DNA from: Nautilus pompilius
Taxonomy: Eukaryota; Mollusca; Cephalopoda; Nautilida; Nautilidae
Direction: 5' to 3'
Length of the DNA: 64,000 bases
Assembly (NCBI GenBank): GCA_018389105.1
Contig: JACATO010000087.1
Coordinates: 1 to 64,000 of the forward strand
Below, in pieces: positions 9,869-23,300 of this stretch. Under the pieces are notes generated by a model, which saw only the letters and a list, made by a program, of their open reading frames with translations, made no database searches and was not told the DNA's origin. Positions within the stretch are counted from its first letter, which is position 1, and every line of letters begins with the position of its first letter. Made by a program: the position numbers and the translations under genes.

Positions 9869-10787
9869 TTTTGAATGTGTTAAAGAAGGAAAGAAAGCTA
9901 TTTTTTTTTTTTTTTTTTTGGTCGGTACATTGATGGAAATTCAGCATCATCGCATTTTCAGCGTGGTACATTTGAAAAGTGCAGCCGCCAATTAACTTCA
10001 CCTTATGAAAGGTAAACAACTCGACCCCTTACTGTGCTGTTCTCTGTAATCAGTGGTGCTATACATTACTGAGTTATGTATGGGAAAACACACAAAAAAA
10101 TAATTGCATTTCCATAAAGGCACTTGGCACTATACCTGGCTAAAAGAAATTTTCCAAGTGAGGGACATTTAAAAGTAAGTTAGACACCTCCATATTCAGC
10201 TTTTAGAGATATCAGTAGCCTGAAACTCAGAAAGTTGATATTTTTCATGCAATGGTACTGAAAATTTAAACTCGTATAAGACTTGTAGTGTAAAAGAAAG
10301 TATGATATTGATATTTGAGTCTGGTCCTAGTATGAAAACTTGGAAAGATATCAGATTTAAGGTAGGGAGAGCTAGCAGTTAATCAAGTTTGCTTATAGTG
10401 TCAGGGTTCTCCCCAAAGTGTTGTAGCATTGTGTTGTGCCATGCTACTTTAGCATAGTGGTACACTGGGATTTTGAGAAAGCAATTTACAAATCCACCTG
10501 ATAATTTTTTATGGTTCCAAAATACAGTTTTCTTTTGAAAATGAATCATTTAAAACTCTAGCTGCAAAGATTACAGAGTACTACTGTGTTGCCGACTCTT
10601 GCCAAAAAAATTTCTGGTGTTGATTCCAGTCTTCCCTTGCTGAAAACTGTTCATACCATTTAAAGTTAACTTTGAGATTCTTAAGAGATTTATTTTCATT
10701 TTTAGATAATCACAAATAAATTAAGTTAAAGAATGATGATATTGAGGTGGTTGGGAGGTTGTTATAATGTAAGTAAAACATAATATA

Positions 10788-11535
10788 CAATGGTTGGCCA
10801 TTTATTAGAATCTGTACCTAATAATGGGTTGGACAACTTTTTGAATAACAGCCATGACAGGACATGGCATAGAATCTATGAGATGCTTGAAGATGTCCTG
10901 GTGGTGGCAAATGCATCTTTCTAGTTCATCCCACAGATAATCATTTGGACCAAAATCTGGGGATTGCACTGGCCATGGAAGATGCTTGAAGTTCCATCAT
11001 GTTCTACAAATAATGAATGCACAATGTGGACACAATGGAGGAGGGTGTTGTTATTTGGAAGTAGCAATCTCTATCAGGGTACAGACGAAACATTGCTAGA
11101 TGTACTTGATCAGAAATGATGTTGAAGTAAGTTTTGGCATTTATTCTGCCTTCTAAAGTGTGCAAAAAAAAAAAAGAGTAAAATGTGACTTGTCAGACTA
11201 TCATTTTTTGCCAGTTCTCCTTAGTTCAAATGTCTGTGCTCCTTATCACATCAGTCATAGTTTCATGTTGGTAACCGTGATCATTGCGTTGGTTTATACA
11301 TTGATCTTGTACTGCCATTTTTCATTTGTGCCAGTGTTTGCAAAGTATAACTGAAGATTGGTATGGATTGCCCTGCATTGAATGTCTATCATTTAGTCTA
11401 TTGTTTAATTATGTTTGGCCTTTACTATCTTGTCTAACATCACTTTTTGACAATACATATTTATAGCCACAATTTCTCTTTTATCAGAAATCATTTTTAC
11501 CTTTTGCCATTGCTAATAAACTCTAATAACCAATG
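10788..11535 (-). mobile_element. Decayed Tc1/mariner-superfamily transposon
   Basis: Starts after a TA with CAATGGTTGGCCATTTATTA. A degenerate inverted counterpart, CTAATAACCAATG, lies near 11521-11534. On the minus strand, about 10917-10975 reads SPDFGPNDYLWDELER, matching the SPDLNPIE-LWDELER block around the last catalytic acidic residue of Tc1-type transposases. A second patch near 11200-11330 retains HGYQHETMTDVIR-like sequence. Many stops and gaps; clearly inactive. The right boundary is approximate. Confidence 0.6.
10800..11140 (-). pseudogene. Tc1/mariner transposase remnant
   Basis: C-terminal part of a DD34D/E transposase on the minus strand. After the SPDFGPNDYLWDELER block the frame continues through a His/Ile-rich stretch to an end resembling VIQKVVQP. 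No start or intact catalytic triad remains. Confidence 0.5.
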
Positions 11536-12522
11536 TTTTGGAGCAACCTACCATTGAAATTGTCTTGGCCATTATGGCACCCAGTATCATGCTTTTTGAA
11601 ATGCTACAATTCTTTGATTTTCTCCATATCTCATAGATTGGCTAAACATGCTTGTTCAAGTCATATATGGCACTTTGGAGATTACCTTCACATCGTGTAG
11701 TTAACCTAATTTGCATCTGTACCTCAGGTAAGACGCAAGTCTAAAAAAGGATGCTTGGGTCTTAGTAAAGTGGCTAGCCAGTGGGACTTGAAATAAATGA
11801 TTAAACTTATATAAATAACATTAACACATTTTTATAGTGTTTACTTCAGATTATGCTGTGAATATAAACAATACTGTCACTCTGCCTTGCTGGCTACTTT
11901 AGGTGTCCTGGGAAAAAAGTTATGCAAATTAATGTTAATAAGTACAGCCATAACCAAAAGTTTTGCACTAACCTAGAAACTTGAATCTCTCTCCCATAGA
12001 TAATTTGACACTGTACTCATCACCGCTTCTAAATATCGTCTTTTGAATACTTCTATACTTCTAATTGAGTTACACTTGTCATGATTTATAATGATTTTTT
12101 TTTCCTTCAGAAATCATGTATTTTTGCATGTTAGGTATTAGTCTTTTACACTTGCCAATTTTTGTTATTTTGCCATTAAGTAGGTGGACAACTATACAAG
12201 GCAGTGTGCTGTTCAGTACGTTAAAGGGCAATTTTCTGGGGAGAACTTGGCGGTCTGATTTAAGTCGCTTAGCGCTGATTGATTTACTGAAAGGAAAAGT
12301 AAATTGATTATTTTTTTTTTTAAATGGTTTTCTTATGTTTGGGCACACAGGTGTTTTATTTTAATGTTAATTGCATCATAATTACAAATATGGAGGAAAA
12401 CAAATCTGACGTGTCATATTTGATAGTGCCTTGATAATCGAGACTATAGGTTTAACTATAGCATAATAAATCGCATAACTTTGGTAATTCAGATTTTTTA
12501 AATAAATTGATTAGACTTTGCA

Positions 12523-12639
12523 CAGAGAGAGAGAGAGAGAGAGAGGGAAAGAGAGAGATGGCGAGGGAAAGGGAGAGAGAGATGGAAGAGAGAGATGGAA
12601 AGAGAGAGATGGAGAGAGAGAGGAGAGAGTGTGTGTGTA
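12523..12639. repeat. (GA)n/(GT)n compound microsatellite
   Basis: GA repeats with GGAA and GATGG interruptions, ending in a short (GT)n. Confidence 0.95.
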
Positions 12640-14534
12640 TATTTTAGAAAGATCTGGATCATAAAACGCATTTATATTTATAATGAACTAATTAATAATT
12701 CTGATGCAATGATGCCTCTCACTTAATCTTTCAAATTCCTTCTCAACCCTCAGACAAAACAAAAAAAAAAAAAAATAACATAGCTAATAATAAACAGACC
12801 CAGTGACTGATTGATTGATTTTGTTGTTTGTGGATCTTCTGGGGTGGTGCCACAGTGTGATGCTGGCTGGCTGCTGCTAGCTAGCTGGCCTTAATAGAAA
12901 GTCTTTTCCTTTATGGCAGTTCCATAGGACTTAAAGGATGAAAGTCAATATTTATAAAATGTTATAGGTGGCGTAATTTGATGATGGAGAGAGAGATCAG
13001 GGTGTCTGTCTGTCGTCATGAAGTAAAAGAATATTTCAGATATTGAGAAGATCTTCAGAACTGAGTGAATTGTCAAATCAAATATTATAACAACAAATGA
13101 ACTTGGCGATGGCTATGATGGAATTTTATCTCTTGATTTGAGCAAAATAATTTCTTTCAAATGACATATACAACATACTAATGGTGTTTATTAGTTCTGA
13201 GATAGTTGTAATTTCTGGTGGTGGTTGAGTAAGTAATTAAACAAAAAAAAAAAGGAAACACATTGTGGCTTCTTTCATGGAGAGAGTCTGGCTAATGACA
13301 CATGACACCGCTGTAATCTGAGAAACAGAGACCGCAGAACTGAACAGCAGTCTACACTGCGATTGCAGGAGGTGTTTATGCTGAAATGCTGTCTTCGAGG
13401 TATTTTTCCCATGGATGTTAGCAATCCACCATGTTTGCTTTTAATATTTTATAGAACCTCTCCACCCCAGAAAGAAAGAAAGAAAGAGAGAAAAAAAAAA
13501 ATCGACAAAATTTACAACTGTAGTGTCAGTCATCCACAATTTAAAGAAAGGAAGGAAAAAAGAAAAGCTATTTACTTTATCGTGCTGAACAAATGAACCT
13601 GTCTTATATTTCAAGGTCTTGTGATAGATCATTTCAAGGCCTTATGAACAAGTGCCCCTTTTAGGAATTTAGCTATACGGTGATATGATTTTTCTGATTT
13701 ATATTTTGTTTTCGGTCTTCAAGTGTGTAAGTTTTTCTGCGTGTGAACAAACTAAACACCTTGCTACATTGTAATTTTGAGTTATGTCTCTGCTTCATGC
13801 CTAAGATCAGAAAAGAAGTTGTACTTAATTAATAGTAGAAACAAACAGACACAGAACAAAACCTTGTTTGATTTAACTCTCTGCCATCTCTGAATCTTAT
13901 AGAACTCTGATTTTGACACAAATTAATCTTTAAGTTAAGAGTATAATTTTTCAAGAACGGCATCAGTGTATAAGCTATGCAAAATCTCATTTGCAATTGT
14001 TAATTAGCCAGTAATTCCATAGATTAAAATTGCTAGCAAATTATTTGTTTGTTTGTTTTTCACAACTAAATAATCTCTTTTCCTGAAACCATTTGTTTTG
14101 TTCATAAACTGAACAAAGGCACATAACTGCAGACTGATCAGTTTAAATCATACAGTTTTGCACTCAATGTAGACTGACATTTTATCTAAGTATGTTGTCA
14201 TAGCTTTCTATTTTTATTTAAATTTGTTGTTATAAAATTTTTATGAAAGGGTGATAGATAGAATTATATTGAATTATTCTGTTCTTAAAAAAATATTTTT
14301 ATATATTATTTGAACATAGTTAAATATTTAAGATGATAATGTTCATAGGAACGAAACTTTGCATATTTTTGTTTTCAAATTTTCATTGTTATCTTTTTAC
14401 AAATTCTGTCTCTCTCCATCTCTCTCTCCATCTGTGTGTGTGTACATAAATTAATGTCCTTGTCATTTTTCCAAATCTGAAAAGATGTCAGTACAGTTGA
14501 AAACCTGCAGACATTTACACATTACAAGAAAGCA

Positions 14535-14880
14535 GCCCTGCTCTCAGTAGCTCAGTGGTAGATGACTGCCATGGTTGAAGGCCTGAGTTTGTTGGGAGTA
14601 CTTCCTTAGAATGATTTCTTCTCACTTTTCATGGCCAGCCACGTGGGTTTTTCTCTAGGTACTTCAGTTTCCTCCCTCATCTGAAAGACAGAGTTCTAGT
14701 AAGGTTTTTTGGGAACTTGAGGTGGAGGTTTTGCAGCTGACTGGCCTTGCATCCTGACTACCCTTCAAGAGTCCCCGCCTGTACCCAGGCAACTTGTTGA
14801 TCACTAAGGCTAATGCCCAACACCTCTCCTCTTAACTTCCTTCTGTGAGATGTCTCTAGATCTCAAAAATAGTTTGTGGT
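14535..14880 (+). repeat. Degenerate tRNA-derived SINE
   Basis: The head has a Pol III A-box, TAGCTCAGTGGTA, at 14548-14560 and a weak B-box (GCCTGAGTTTGTTGG) about 25 bp on. The body carries a CACGTGGGTTTTTCTC block and CAGTTTCCTCC, then GTTCTAGTAAGG. Related body sequence appears in inverse orientation at 19.6, 45.6, 55.6 and 59.3 kb, so this is one dispersed family. Confidence 0.55.
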
Positions 14881-17514
14881 AATTTTTTTCCTCCCTTTCT
14901 TAAACTACTACATAGTCTACCAACTAGGCTCAGAGTAAAACACAATAGCTAGTCTTAATGATTGACTTAAGTGTGCATCCCTGTGTGATTGTTATAGACT
15001 TTGGTTTTATTGTTAAGAATAACCTACCTACATAAGAGTGATCACCTTGCATGTATTTATTTTTGTAGTATGTTTTTTTTATTATGATAGATGACCTTGT
15101 CTTGCTGAAAGGGTGGTCTCTTAGGACAGACAGGTTGTGTGTTATATGGTAGGTGTAAAAGTGATTATTAGCTAATCCTGATATGGGAGAATGAAGTTTA
15201 ATTGATTAATTTATAGTGTTATTGCACAATATGTTTTGTTTTTTTTTAAATATTAATATTATGCACTTATTTGAGTATTATTGATGTCTGATCATCTTCC
15301 TGTCATATTCATCATGATATAGATGCAGTTTGGTAGTTAAAGTGTTAGTGTATAGTTTCAGTAGTTGAAAAACTAACAAAAATAGAAACTAAGCATACTT
15401 AAGAAATCTGTATGTGTATGGCAGTAATCAAATCTATGAATGTGGTTTGCTGATTGCTTTTAGAAGTATTGCAGGTTTTTTTTTTAAAATAAGTAGGCGT
15501 GGAAACCTGAGTGCAGTCTATGAGTCAGACAACGTGAGCATTTATAGCTTTTACCTATGGGGACTTATGTGAAAAATGAACTTGACCAATAGTTATAGTT
15601 TCTCAAAATTTGGCTTTTGATTTTTTTATTCTTATTGTTCTATATCAAACTATATTGGTATTTTATGTCACTAGGAGGCTGGTGCTAAGAATCTGTTCAG
15701 AAATTTTTGGTCTCTGTGAAACGAAAAGAAAATGAGCTGGAAACAGACCCATCTTTCAGGCTGTATGTTTCTGGTAATTCCAGTCGCTTCTGATTATGTT
15801 CTGAAGTACCGTTCAGCTGTAACGTTAGGAACTCTCAGGTTTATCGGGGCATAAGGAGAGCATCAGCAGCCATGCTGGCTTGAATTAGTTGCATGCCTGG
15901 CTTCTCTTAATTTAGTGCAATTGGTTTAATTAGCTGTTTATAATTAACATTTAGCTAACGAAGTTTAGTGACTGCTTGCTGAGACATTGTCAGAATGATG
16001 TACATGAAGTGGCAGAAGTCTGTTAATTCAGTTCTCAAAAGTAAAGCTGTAACTCTACATAAAACAAGATAACTTATTAAGCTTTTTTTTCTCTCTCCTT
16101 GGTAGGTGTTTGTTTTCCACCTAAAACCAGTTTCTCAAATGTGTCTTTCAGTGTGTTTATCTTCTCTGGTTTTAATACTGTAAAGAAAACTTTTTTTTTG
16201 TGTCAGTGACTCATTGGGCACAACAAACAAACGCAGCACTCACGTGTGTCAGCCTTCCTGGCAGATGGGGGAAAACAATTGTGCAATATTGCGGCCTTTA
16301 GCACCTAACCAAGAAATCAGACTAACAGCTAGCCACAGTGACATAACTGAAAGTTCCACTGGCAAAGGAATCTTCTTAGTTTTTAATGTCCACATCCCAA
16401 GTTTGTCTGTTTTTATTTTTAAAGAAAGTTCACAAATTGCTTTCCTTAAAGAAGAGGACAGGGGAGAAAATAGTTTACAAAATTATGATAAATAACTCTT
16501 TATTACTAATATATATATATATAATTTAAAAAAAAAAATACAATTTTAACCCATTTCCAACAGTAAAACTGCTAATTAAAATAATAATGAAATTGAAGTA
16601 AAGTTTTCTGATTTTGTTCTGTTTTTGTCATTTTATGCATTTGTTGGATCTCAGTTTACAAATGTTTAAAAAATATGTAATAATCTTGTAAATGATATTA
16701 GTAAAGCATGTTTACACACAATGATCTGAAACAAAACAAACAACAGAAGAAAGAGATAGTGGAAAAATTAATGATGATGTGCCCTGTTGGGTCTGGGAGC
16801 TAAAGTGATGGTCCAAATCTACATGAACCTGCAGGCTGCAGGTCTGAGATGAGGTCAGGCCACTTAATAGGAACACCAAAATAGTTCTTAGGACAATACT
16901 CTGATACTGGCAATAAGGAACGTTTTTCTGCCAAAACGTAGGCTTATAGTTAGTTTCCTTGCTATTTAATAAGGGATTTGGAAATGTCCAAGCTAACCTT
17001 TCTTTCTACTGTGCTGAGGGATTTAATTTTGACTTTTAAATATTTTGCTTATTGATTGATTTTATTTTCTTTTCCACAATTTTGAGAAATTCTAAGATTG
17101 TGTATATTAAATATAAAAAAAAATGTTTATGTATTTTTTTCATTAAGGAATTATCTAAAGTTGAATATGAACAGTTTGTGTTCAGAGCTTATATCTAGAG
17201 AAAGATGGTATTTCTTTCTGATAATTAAAAATAAAACATTAACACACAGTCTTAAAAATGGAGGGAAACTTCACCTCTTTTTGGCTGTGCCTGGGCCAGC
17301 TAACCATTTGTTAACCACAATCAGATAAACCAATTACAATCAGTTCATCCATCTGTTAGGCTGAACCAACTATTGCTGCTCAATTCCAATCAGTTCACCA
17401 GTGTTCTATTGTAACGCATCCTTTGGTTAAAAGAAGAATTAAAGAAACCAGAACAAAACATCACCATTTTTTACACCTGACCACTGAAAAAGTTTCTTTG
17501 TCTTTTGTTTTCAG

Positions 17515-17673
17515 ACTGAGGTTTCTGCTGCAACCATGAACAAGAAAGACTGGCACTTTCTCAGAAACCATCTGTCAATGGAGTGATAAAAACAGCAACA
17601 AATTAACCAAAAAAACCAACAACAAAGGAACAACCCCCCCTTTTTTGGTGGTTGTCATGGCAGCAGGGGGAAG
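17515..17673 (+). other. Weak candidate 5' UTR exon
   Basis: Good acceptor (TTTGTTTTCAG) and donor (GGAAG|GTAAGC) 159 nt apart. The only ATG gives a 16-codon frame (MNKKDWHFLRNHLSME), so it could only be non-coding with an upstream ORF. Splice-like pairs are expected by chance in so long an intron. Confidence 0.15.
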
Positions 17674-17789
17674 GTAAGCTTAACTGGAGGTTTTTAATTA
17701 ATTCTTTATTATGCTTTAAAATTAATTTATCTGAGTCTTTAGAAATTGTTTTGTCATTTGGTAAAGCCATTAGTGCATAATACAGTCGC

Positions 17790-17822
<33 letters not shown>
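17790..17822. repeat. (AAT)n microsatellite
   Basis: Eleven AAT units. Confidence 0.95.
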
Positions 17823-17823
<1 letters not shown>

Positions 17824-19599
17824 TTGGTATTTCAGAATCTTTATATGATTATTGGCATAGGGTTTTAAGTTTTTTATTTGATGAACTTATGTTCTGCACA
17901 CCTTTCTGAAGGTTTCCCTGGTTGAAAATCTGACTGTAGCTGGCTAGGTCCTGACATTTCCAAATATGTGGTGGTTCTTTTCACAGGTTAGAGGCAGATG
18001 CACTCAGTAATCATGTGCTTAATTCTACCTAACCTGTTGTTAGATTAACTGAACTTGAATAAAACACATTGTTGTGTTAGCTATAGGTGTAGTTATTTTT
18101 AGACAGTCTATGTGAAATCTGCTGGTTTTCAGTTTTTTTTATTGAGGTTACAAAATGAGCAAAAGAACACATGAGATATAGATTCATTACAAGTCTCTGA
18201 TTTAGAGAATATTAGAAACAAAAACTTTCACATGCTATTTTTTGTGATTAGAGTGGCTGATGTAAGCTGAACTGATTGTGTGTCAGCTACAAACTGTGTA
18301 AATACATTCTTCTGGTGCACAAAACAACTCAGCCTTATAAAATAATTTCTCCAGTGTTTTATTTTTTTTCCACTTGAGTATAAAATAATGTGAACCAAAA
18401 CTATTTCTTTACTATTGCCTTTTGTTGAATAATTGACTGGCTGTTGTCTTCAGTGACCAACTCTCTGAGTGTAGCTCACATGGTCAGGCCAGAACATTAG
18501 CCAGGGGTATGAGTGACATGAAAATGGCTTACGCACTGACTTTGGCTGGCTATCCCAATGAAAGAACCTATCAGAACTCCCGAAGCTGGCACAGAGCATG
18601 GCCAGGCCCCCTTTTATGTATGCTAATTTGCCACCTAGCAATTGCTGACACTAAATCTAATTGCAAGAGTGATTACCCGCTTTATATGATTATTTATCTC
18701 TCTTTCTTTAATGGTAATTTTGGAATTATATTTAATTTATCAAGTTCTAATCCTGGATCAATTGTAAACGTTAAAAAATTCCTTTTGCTCGTGAAACAAA
18801 CCTTAGTGGATAATGGTTCAGAGATTTGGTGATGTCTTAATAGTCTTGGAAAACAAACAACCCATAATAGTAAAAGTCTTAACAAAGAGTGCAAGCAAAT
18901 AGTGTACTTTTGTTTGATAAGTAATATAAATAGTTTAAAAAATAACAATTCATCAGAATAATTTTGTGAGTGTTTCTAAACTTTGTAAAAAAAAAGTGAG
19001 TAGTAATTTTTAAACAGCAACAAAGGTACTACTTACTGAATGTTTAATAATGTATTTTTATTTGCATTTCTGTGAAAGAGGTAGCATCATTAAAGGAAGA
19101 GTCAAATTTACACGCACAAATATTTATTATTTCTATTTTATAGAAATTCATGGTAATAGTGAAAGTTTATGATATAAGTTTTCTCCCTTTTATGATGAAC
19201 TCTTTAGTGCAATTATATTGCAAGATAAGTACTTTGGTTTATGGCCTAACCATTACACAAATCTATCAGCTCTGCTGCATTTATCATGGAAAAAGGTTTA
19301 TATGATCAGGGAAGCATGCTTACAATCATGAAGTCAGTGTCTGGCTGTGGTTGACAAGGCTTCTATAGGCAAAAATTGTTTGCATTTGTGTAGACAAGAA
19401 TATGAACTAATACTGAAAATTAGGAAAACTAAACATAAAAGAGGCGAGGTCTTTTATTTTCTGTTGGAAGTCTATCATCTGTTTGGCCTTTTCCCCAGCT
19501 ACCTGCCCACTTAATTTCCTTAGGACTTTGTTATTATCACTAAACATAATGAAATAATTGCTGCTGCTTGGTTGAATCTGTTCTGACTTTAGATGCCTA

Positions 19600-20340
19600 A
19601 GGATATTCTCAAATAGTGAGGTAGAAGGGGAATATGTGTGGTGTTAGCCTTGCTGAATGACCTAGTCACCAGGGTATATATGGTTGGTGGTCCTTGAGTG
19701 GGGATCTGAGGCAAGCCAATCAAGAGTTATCTGCTACCACACACAACTGGAAAACCCTACTAGAGCTCTTCATTTCTAGATGCAGGAGGAAATGGAGGAA
19801 ACCATGAAGTTGGTTTGTGAAGAAGAGTGAGAAATGAAGGTACAGTGAATAACTTGTTGTCTGACCCAAATAGGACCTGGAGATAGGTGGATACCAAGGT
19901 GGATTGTTTTTAAACAGGTGTTGCTGCTTTTTCCAATAGCATTTTTCTAGTTCTTTCTTTAGGTTGGCTTAGTAGTAAGAACTGTTTGCTTTTTTTACTT
20001 CATATTGCTTGCCAAAGCACTAGCTGAGTTGTTATTAGTATTATTAGACAACATATTCCTAGGATTACAGTTGTTATTACAGTTAAAAACCAACCAGCTG
20101 GGAAGAATAAAACTGATTAACAAGCAAAAATTACAAAGGCTGCTAACCATCTGATAAGAAACAACCCGCACATGTGCAGGAGTCAGTGAACACAGACTGG
20201 ACCAATTGGTTTTCTGGAGGTCGGACAACAGGTTGTTCACTGTGTGCCAACCTAAGCCAGTCTCGACCAGGATTCAAATTTGGGCTCTCAAACATTGCTG
20301 GTAGTCTGCTGCTGGACCACTGGCTTCCAATTACTCCTTA
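19600..20340 (-). repeat. tRNA-derived SINE (minus), split by a MITE
   Basis: The tRNA-like head is at the right end: on the minus strand a B-box-like segment, AATTTGAATCCTGG, lies at about 20265-20280, with a degenerate A-box upstream. The body continues at 19600-19842 with CTCTTCATTTCTAGATG and AAGCCAATCAAGAGT, both shared with copies at 59.4 and 46.47 kb. Head and body are separated by a 400-bp insertion at a TA; removing it restores the order seen in the uninterrupted copy at 59.24-59.54 kb. Confidence 0.6.
19843..20242. mobile_element. MITE nested inside a SINE
   Basis: A 400-bp element whose terminal 24 bp are inverted repeats with 21 matches: left end CAGTGAATAACTTGTTGT, right end (complement) CAGTGAACAACCTGTTGT. 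Inserted at a TA (right-hand copy now TG), as for Tc1/mariner elements. No transposase. An ORF on the minus strand inside it is not coding. Confidence 0.75.
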
Positions 20341-23300
20341 GGATAAAGATGGAAAATTATTGGTAGTGATGTTTATTACACTAAAAAACAGTCATTCTCA
20401 AGACGATGATGCTGGTTTTTTGTTTGCTACTTAATATACAGTGATGAGAAATTCCTATTGCTTCTTATACTGAATGATACATTTGTAGTTGACATGATAT
20501 TAAATTAAATTTGTTTTTAATTAGTAAAAAAAAAAGAAAAAAGATAAGAATATGTTGAAATATTCGAATATTAAAGTTTGACTACATTGTGTGGTATTTT
20601 AAAAAAACAACATTGTTTTGAATAAAATCATTGAAAAAATGTAATTACAAGTCAATGAAAAATTGCTCAATTTGTTGATTAACTGTATAAGCTGTATCAG
20701 GGGGATATCACAGTTTTTGTTCAGGTTAGAATTGACAGCAGAATAACTGATGGGTCTGGGGTGCTTACATACAAATATACATGAAAGATGTACTGAATTT
20801 GGAGAAATGCCTGCATTAGCACAAGGTTCTGGAGGAGAATTAAAAACCAGCCTCTGCCCGTTCTTGACTACAAAACCAAAAAAGACTGCCAATATTTTCC
20901 ACACTGTATCACACACATCTAGGTAGTTTTTAATCAGATGATCAATGAGAACCTATCACCATAGGGAAGTGGGTAAAACCACATGTTCCATATGCTACCT
21001 TGGGAAAAACTCGGATATTTACCAATATAAATTAAAAAAAAAAAAAACCTATTGTTTTGATGCGAGACTCTTGCTTTAATATTCTGTGATTAGTTCTTGT
21101 CATTTATAAACGACAGTGATTTTCCTGCTTTTATTATTTTTTAAAATACTTATTCTGGTTGCAATTTTCATCGACCCAACAGAAATTTATAAATATGTCA
21201 CTGGGTTGATGTCTGCTGAGCATCACAGAAGAATGACAAGCAGTTTGGATTTCCTAGTTAAAATTTATCCCTTTACTCTGGAAAAAAAATGGTGAGCCTA
21301 GTGCTACTTTTAATCTTCCAGGGAGAGAAAATTAGAACATTTTTAGGCAGGTAACCTTAGAGCCAGCAATGTTAACTATTCACGGTGACTAGGCATGCAT
21401 TGAGTAATGAAGGTTTGTGAACTTCATGTCATCTGAAACCACACAAGAGTTGGGAAATTTGGTGTTCCCACAGAAGGAGCATATTCCTGGCCACTGGAAT
21501 GCACTCTTTTATAGATGCTTTGATGTATCAGGTGATGAGTTTAGGAGCAGGATGCTAAAGTTCAGGGGAGGCATCACTTCAGGAAAAGAAAATATCTGAC
21601 AGGAGTACAGGTGTAGCTTTGCCCATACTTATGCAAAATACCACACTTTCTATTTTTCTAAGCTTGCAATTATTTCGCTGGGAAAAGGAGTCTGCCTTAG
21701 GTGTTGCTATGGTTACCAATTTGATTACCATTATGGTATATAGCTTGATATAGATTTCACTCGAAATGCTGGTAGTCATGTTTTTTATAAATTAATCTCT
21801 AGTGAACTCAGTACTTGGGCTATAGTGGAAACAATTTAATCAGTTTAGCTGTGAAGCTATAGGCTAAATGTGGGTAGTGGTAACTTGTGAAGCTGATACT
21901 GCATTTCTCTGCAAAGCTCTGGTCTGTCTGTCTATTCATCTCTCCATCTTAGCTGGTAGCAACAAGAGGAGTCAGAGGGTACATGTTGTGTTTTTTCTTA
22001 TTTATTCAGTAAATTATGCCAGTCTTGGTTTCTCCACCTCTTGCGGCTTAACTTGGATCCCCTGTCAGACTATGCTTATGGTCAGAACCCAGAATTAGAA
22101 AATACTTGGCATCCACATGTACAGAAAATCTCTCAGAAGGGGAGGAAAGAGGAATTTCCCATTTTTAGAGTATGTTCAGAAAATTCATTTTGGAGAATAT
22201 TTAATTTACATGCACACACTTTTCCATCTTTATAATTAATTGGTTATTCAAATTTCCTCTCTGAGACTTGTGATAAATTTTATTTTCTAATTTGAGAAGA
22301 ATGACTCAAAACATTTAGAACTTGGTTTTGTTTGTTGTTGTTAAACGAATCTGATACACAGATTATCCCCTAATTTATGTATCAGTTTATGTAATGTAAG
22401 GATACCCAAATATAAGATGTCCTTTTATTAGGGGAAAAAAAAAAATTCCATGGTCTTGAAGAGGCTGTTACTTAGAATAGATTTTTTTGGTGGAGATATG
22501 GAAAATTTGGAGGAATTTTATAGCTTTTTGAACCATGAGATTATGGTATGACCTGCACAGTTATGTTAAATGCTTTAGCCAACTTTCCTGAAATGACTCT
22601 CACATAGAAATCTCAAGTAAATATTCTAATCTTATTTCTGAATATAATGTTATAACCCCCAGACCACATTTTTATTAAATTTTAGGGCTGGCCAGAGCAT
22701 TATGAATTTTCATGGTTTCATTAAAAAAAGAGTTATACAATTTGTTATTTTATTGCATATAGCAAATTTATTGGAGTAATTACCAATGTCCCACAGTTAC
22801 CAATCAAAACTGGCCTAAAATAGAGGTGATTTAATCAAAAGAACTACCTCAAATAATCACCCTGCTCTACTAATAGGTGAAGGTTTTTTGTCTCTTTTTT
22901 TAATTGTGCTGCTGCTGACTGTTTGGTATCCTGATCCTTAGTCAGCAGAGTTAGACTGAAATCATGATGGTTGCTGAATAATGGTACTTTAATTAATCAG
23001 ATTTGACATTTAAAGCAATTAGAGGGGCAAACAGATGCCAGGTGTATAATCTAGACATCTTTGCGTGTTTGCTTAAGTTATAAAAATGGCTAAGGCTGGA
23101 AAGAGAACAGAAAGTTAGCAGCTTTTTTGTTGGCCACAGAGGTGGAGATTACCCATGTGGGCTAAAGTTAGTGCTGCAACATATTGCATGATGCTAAATT
23201 GTCAGGCAGTACTGTAACTTCTCCATGATGCATGTAAACAAGCCTGCTAAAGTCTGGGAAGAATGTTTGTGCTCACATGAGACAAAACTGAACGTGTGGC

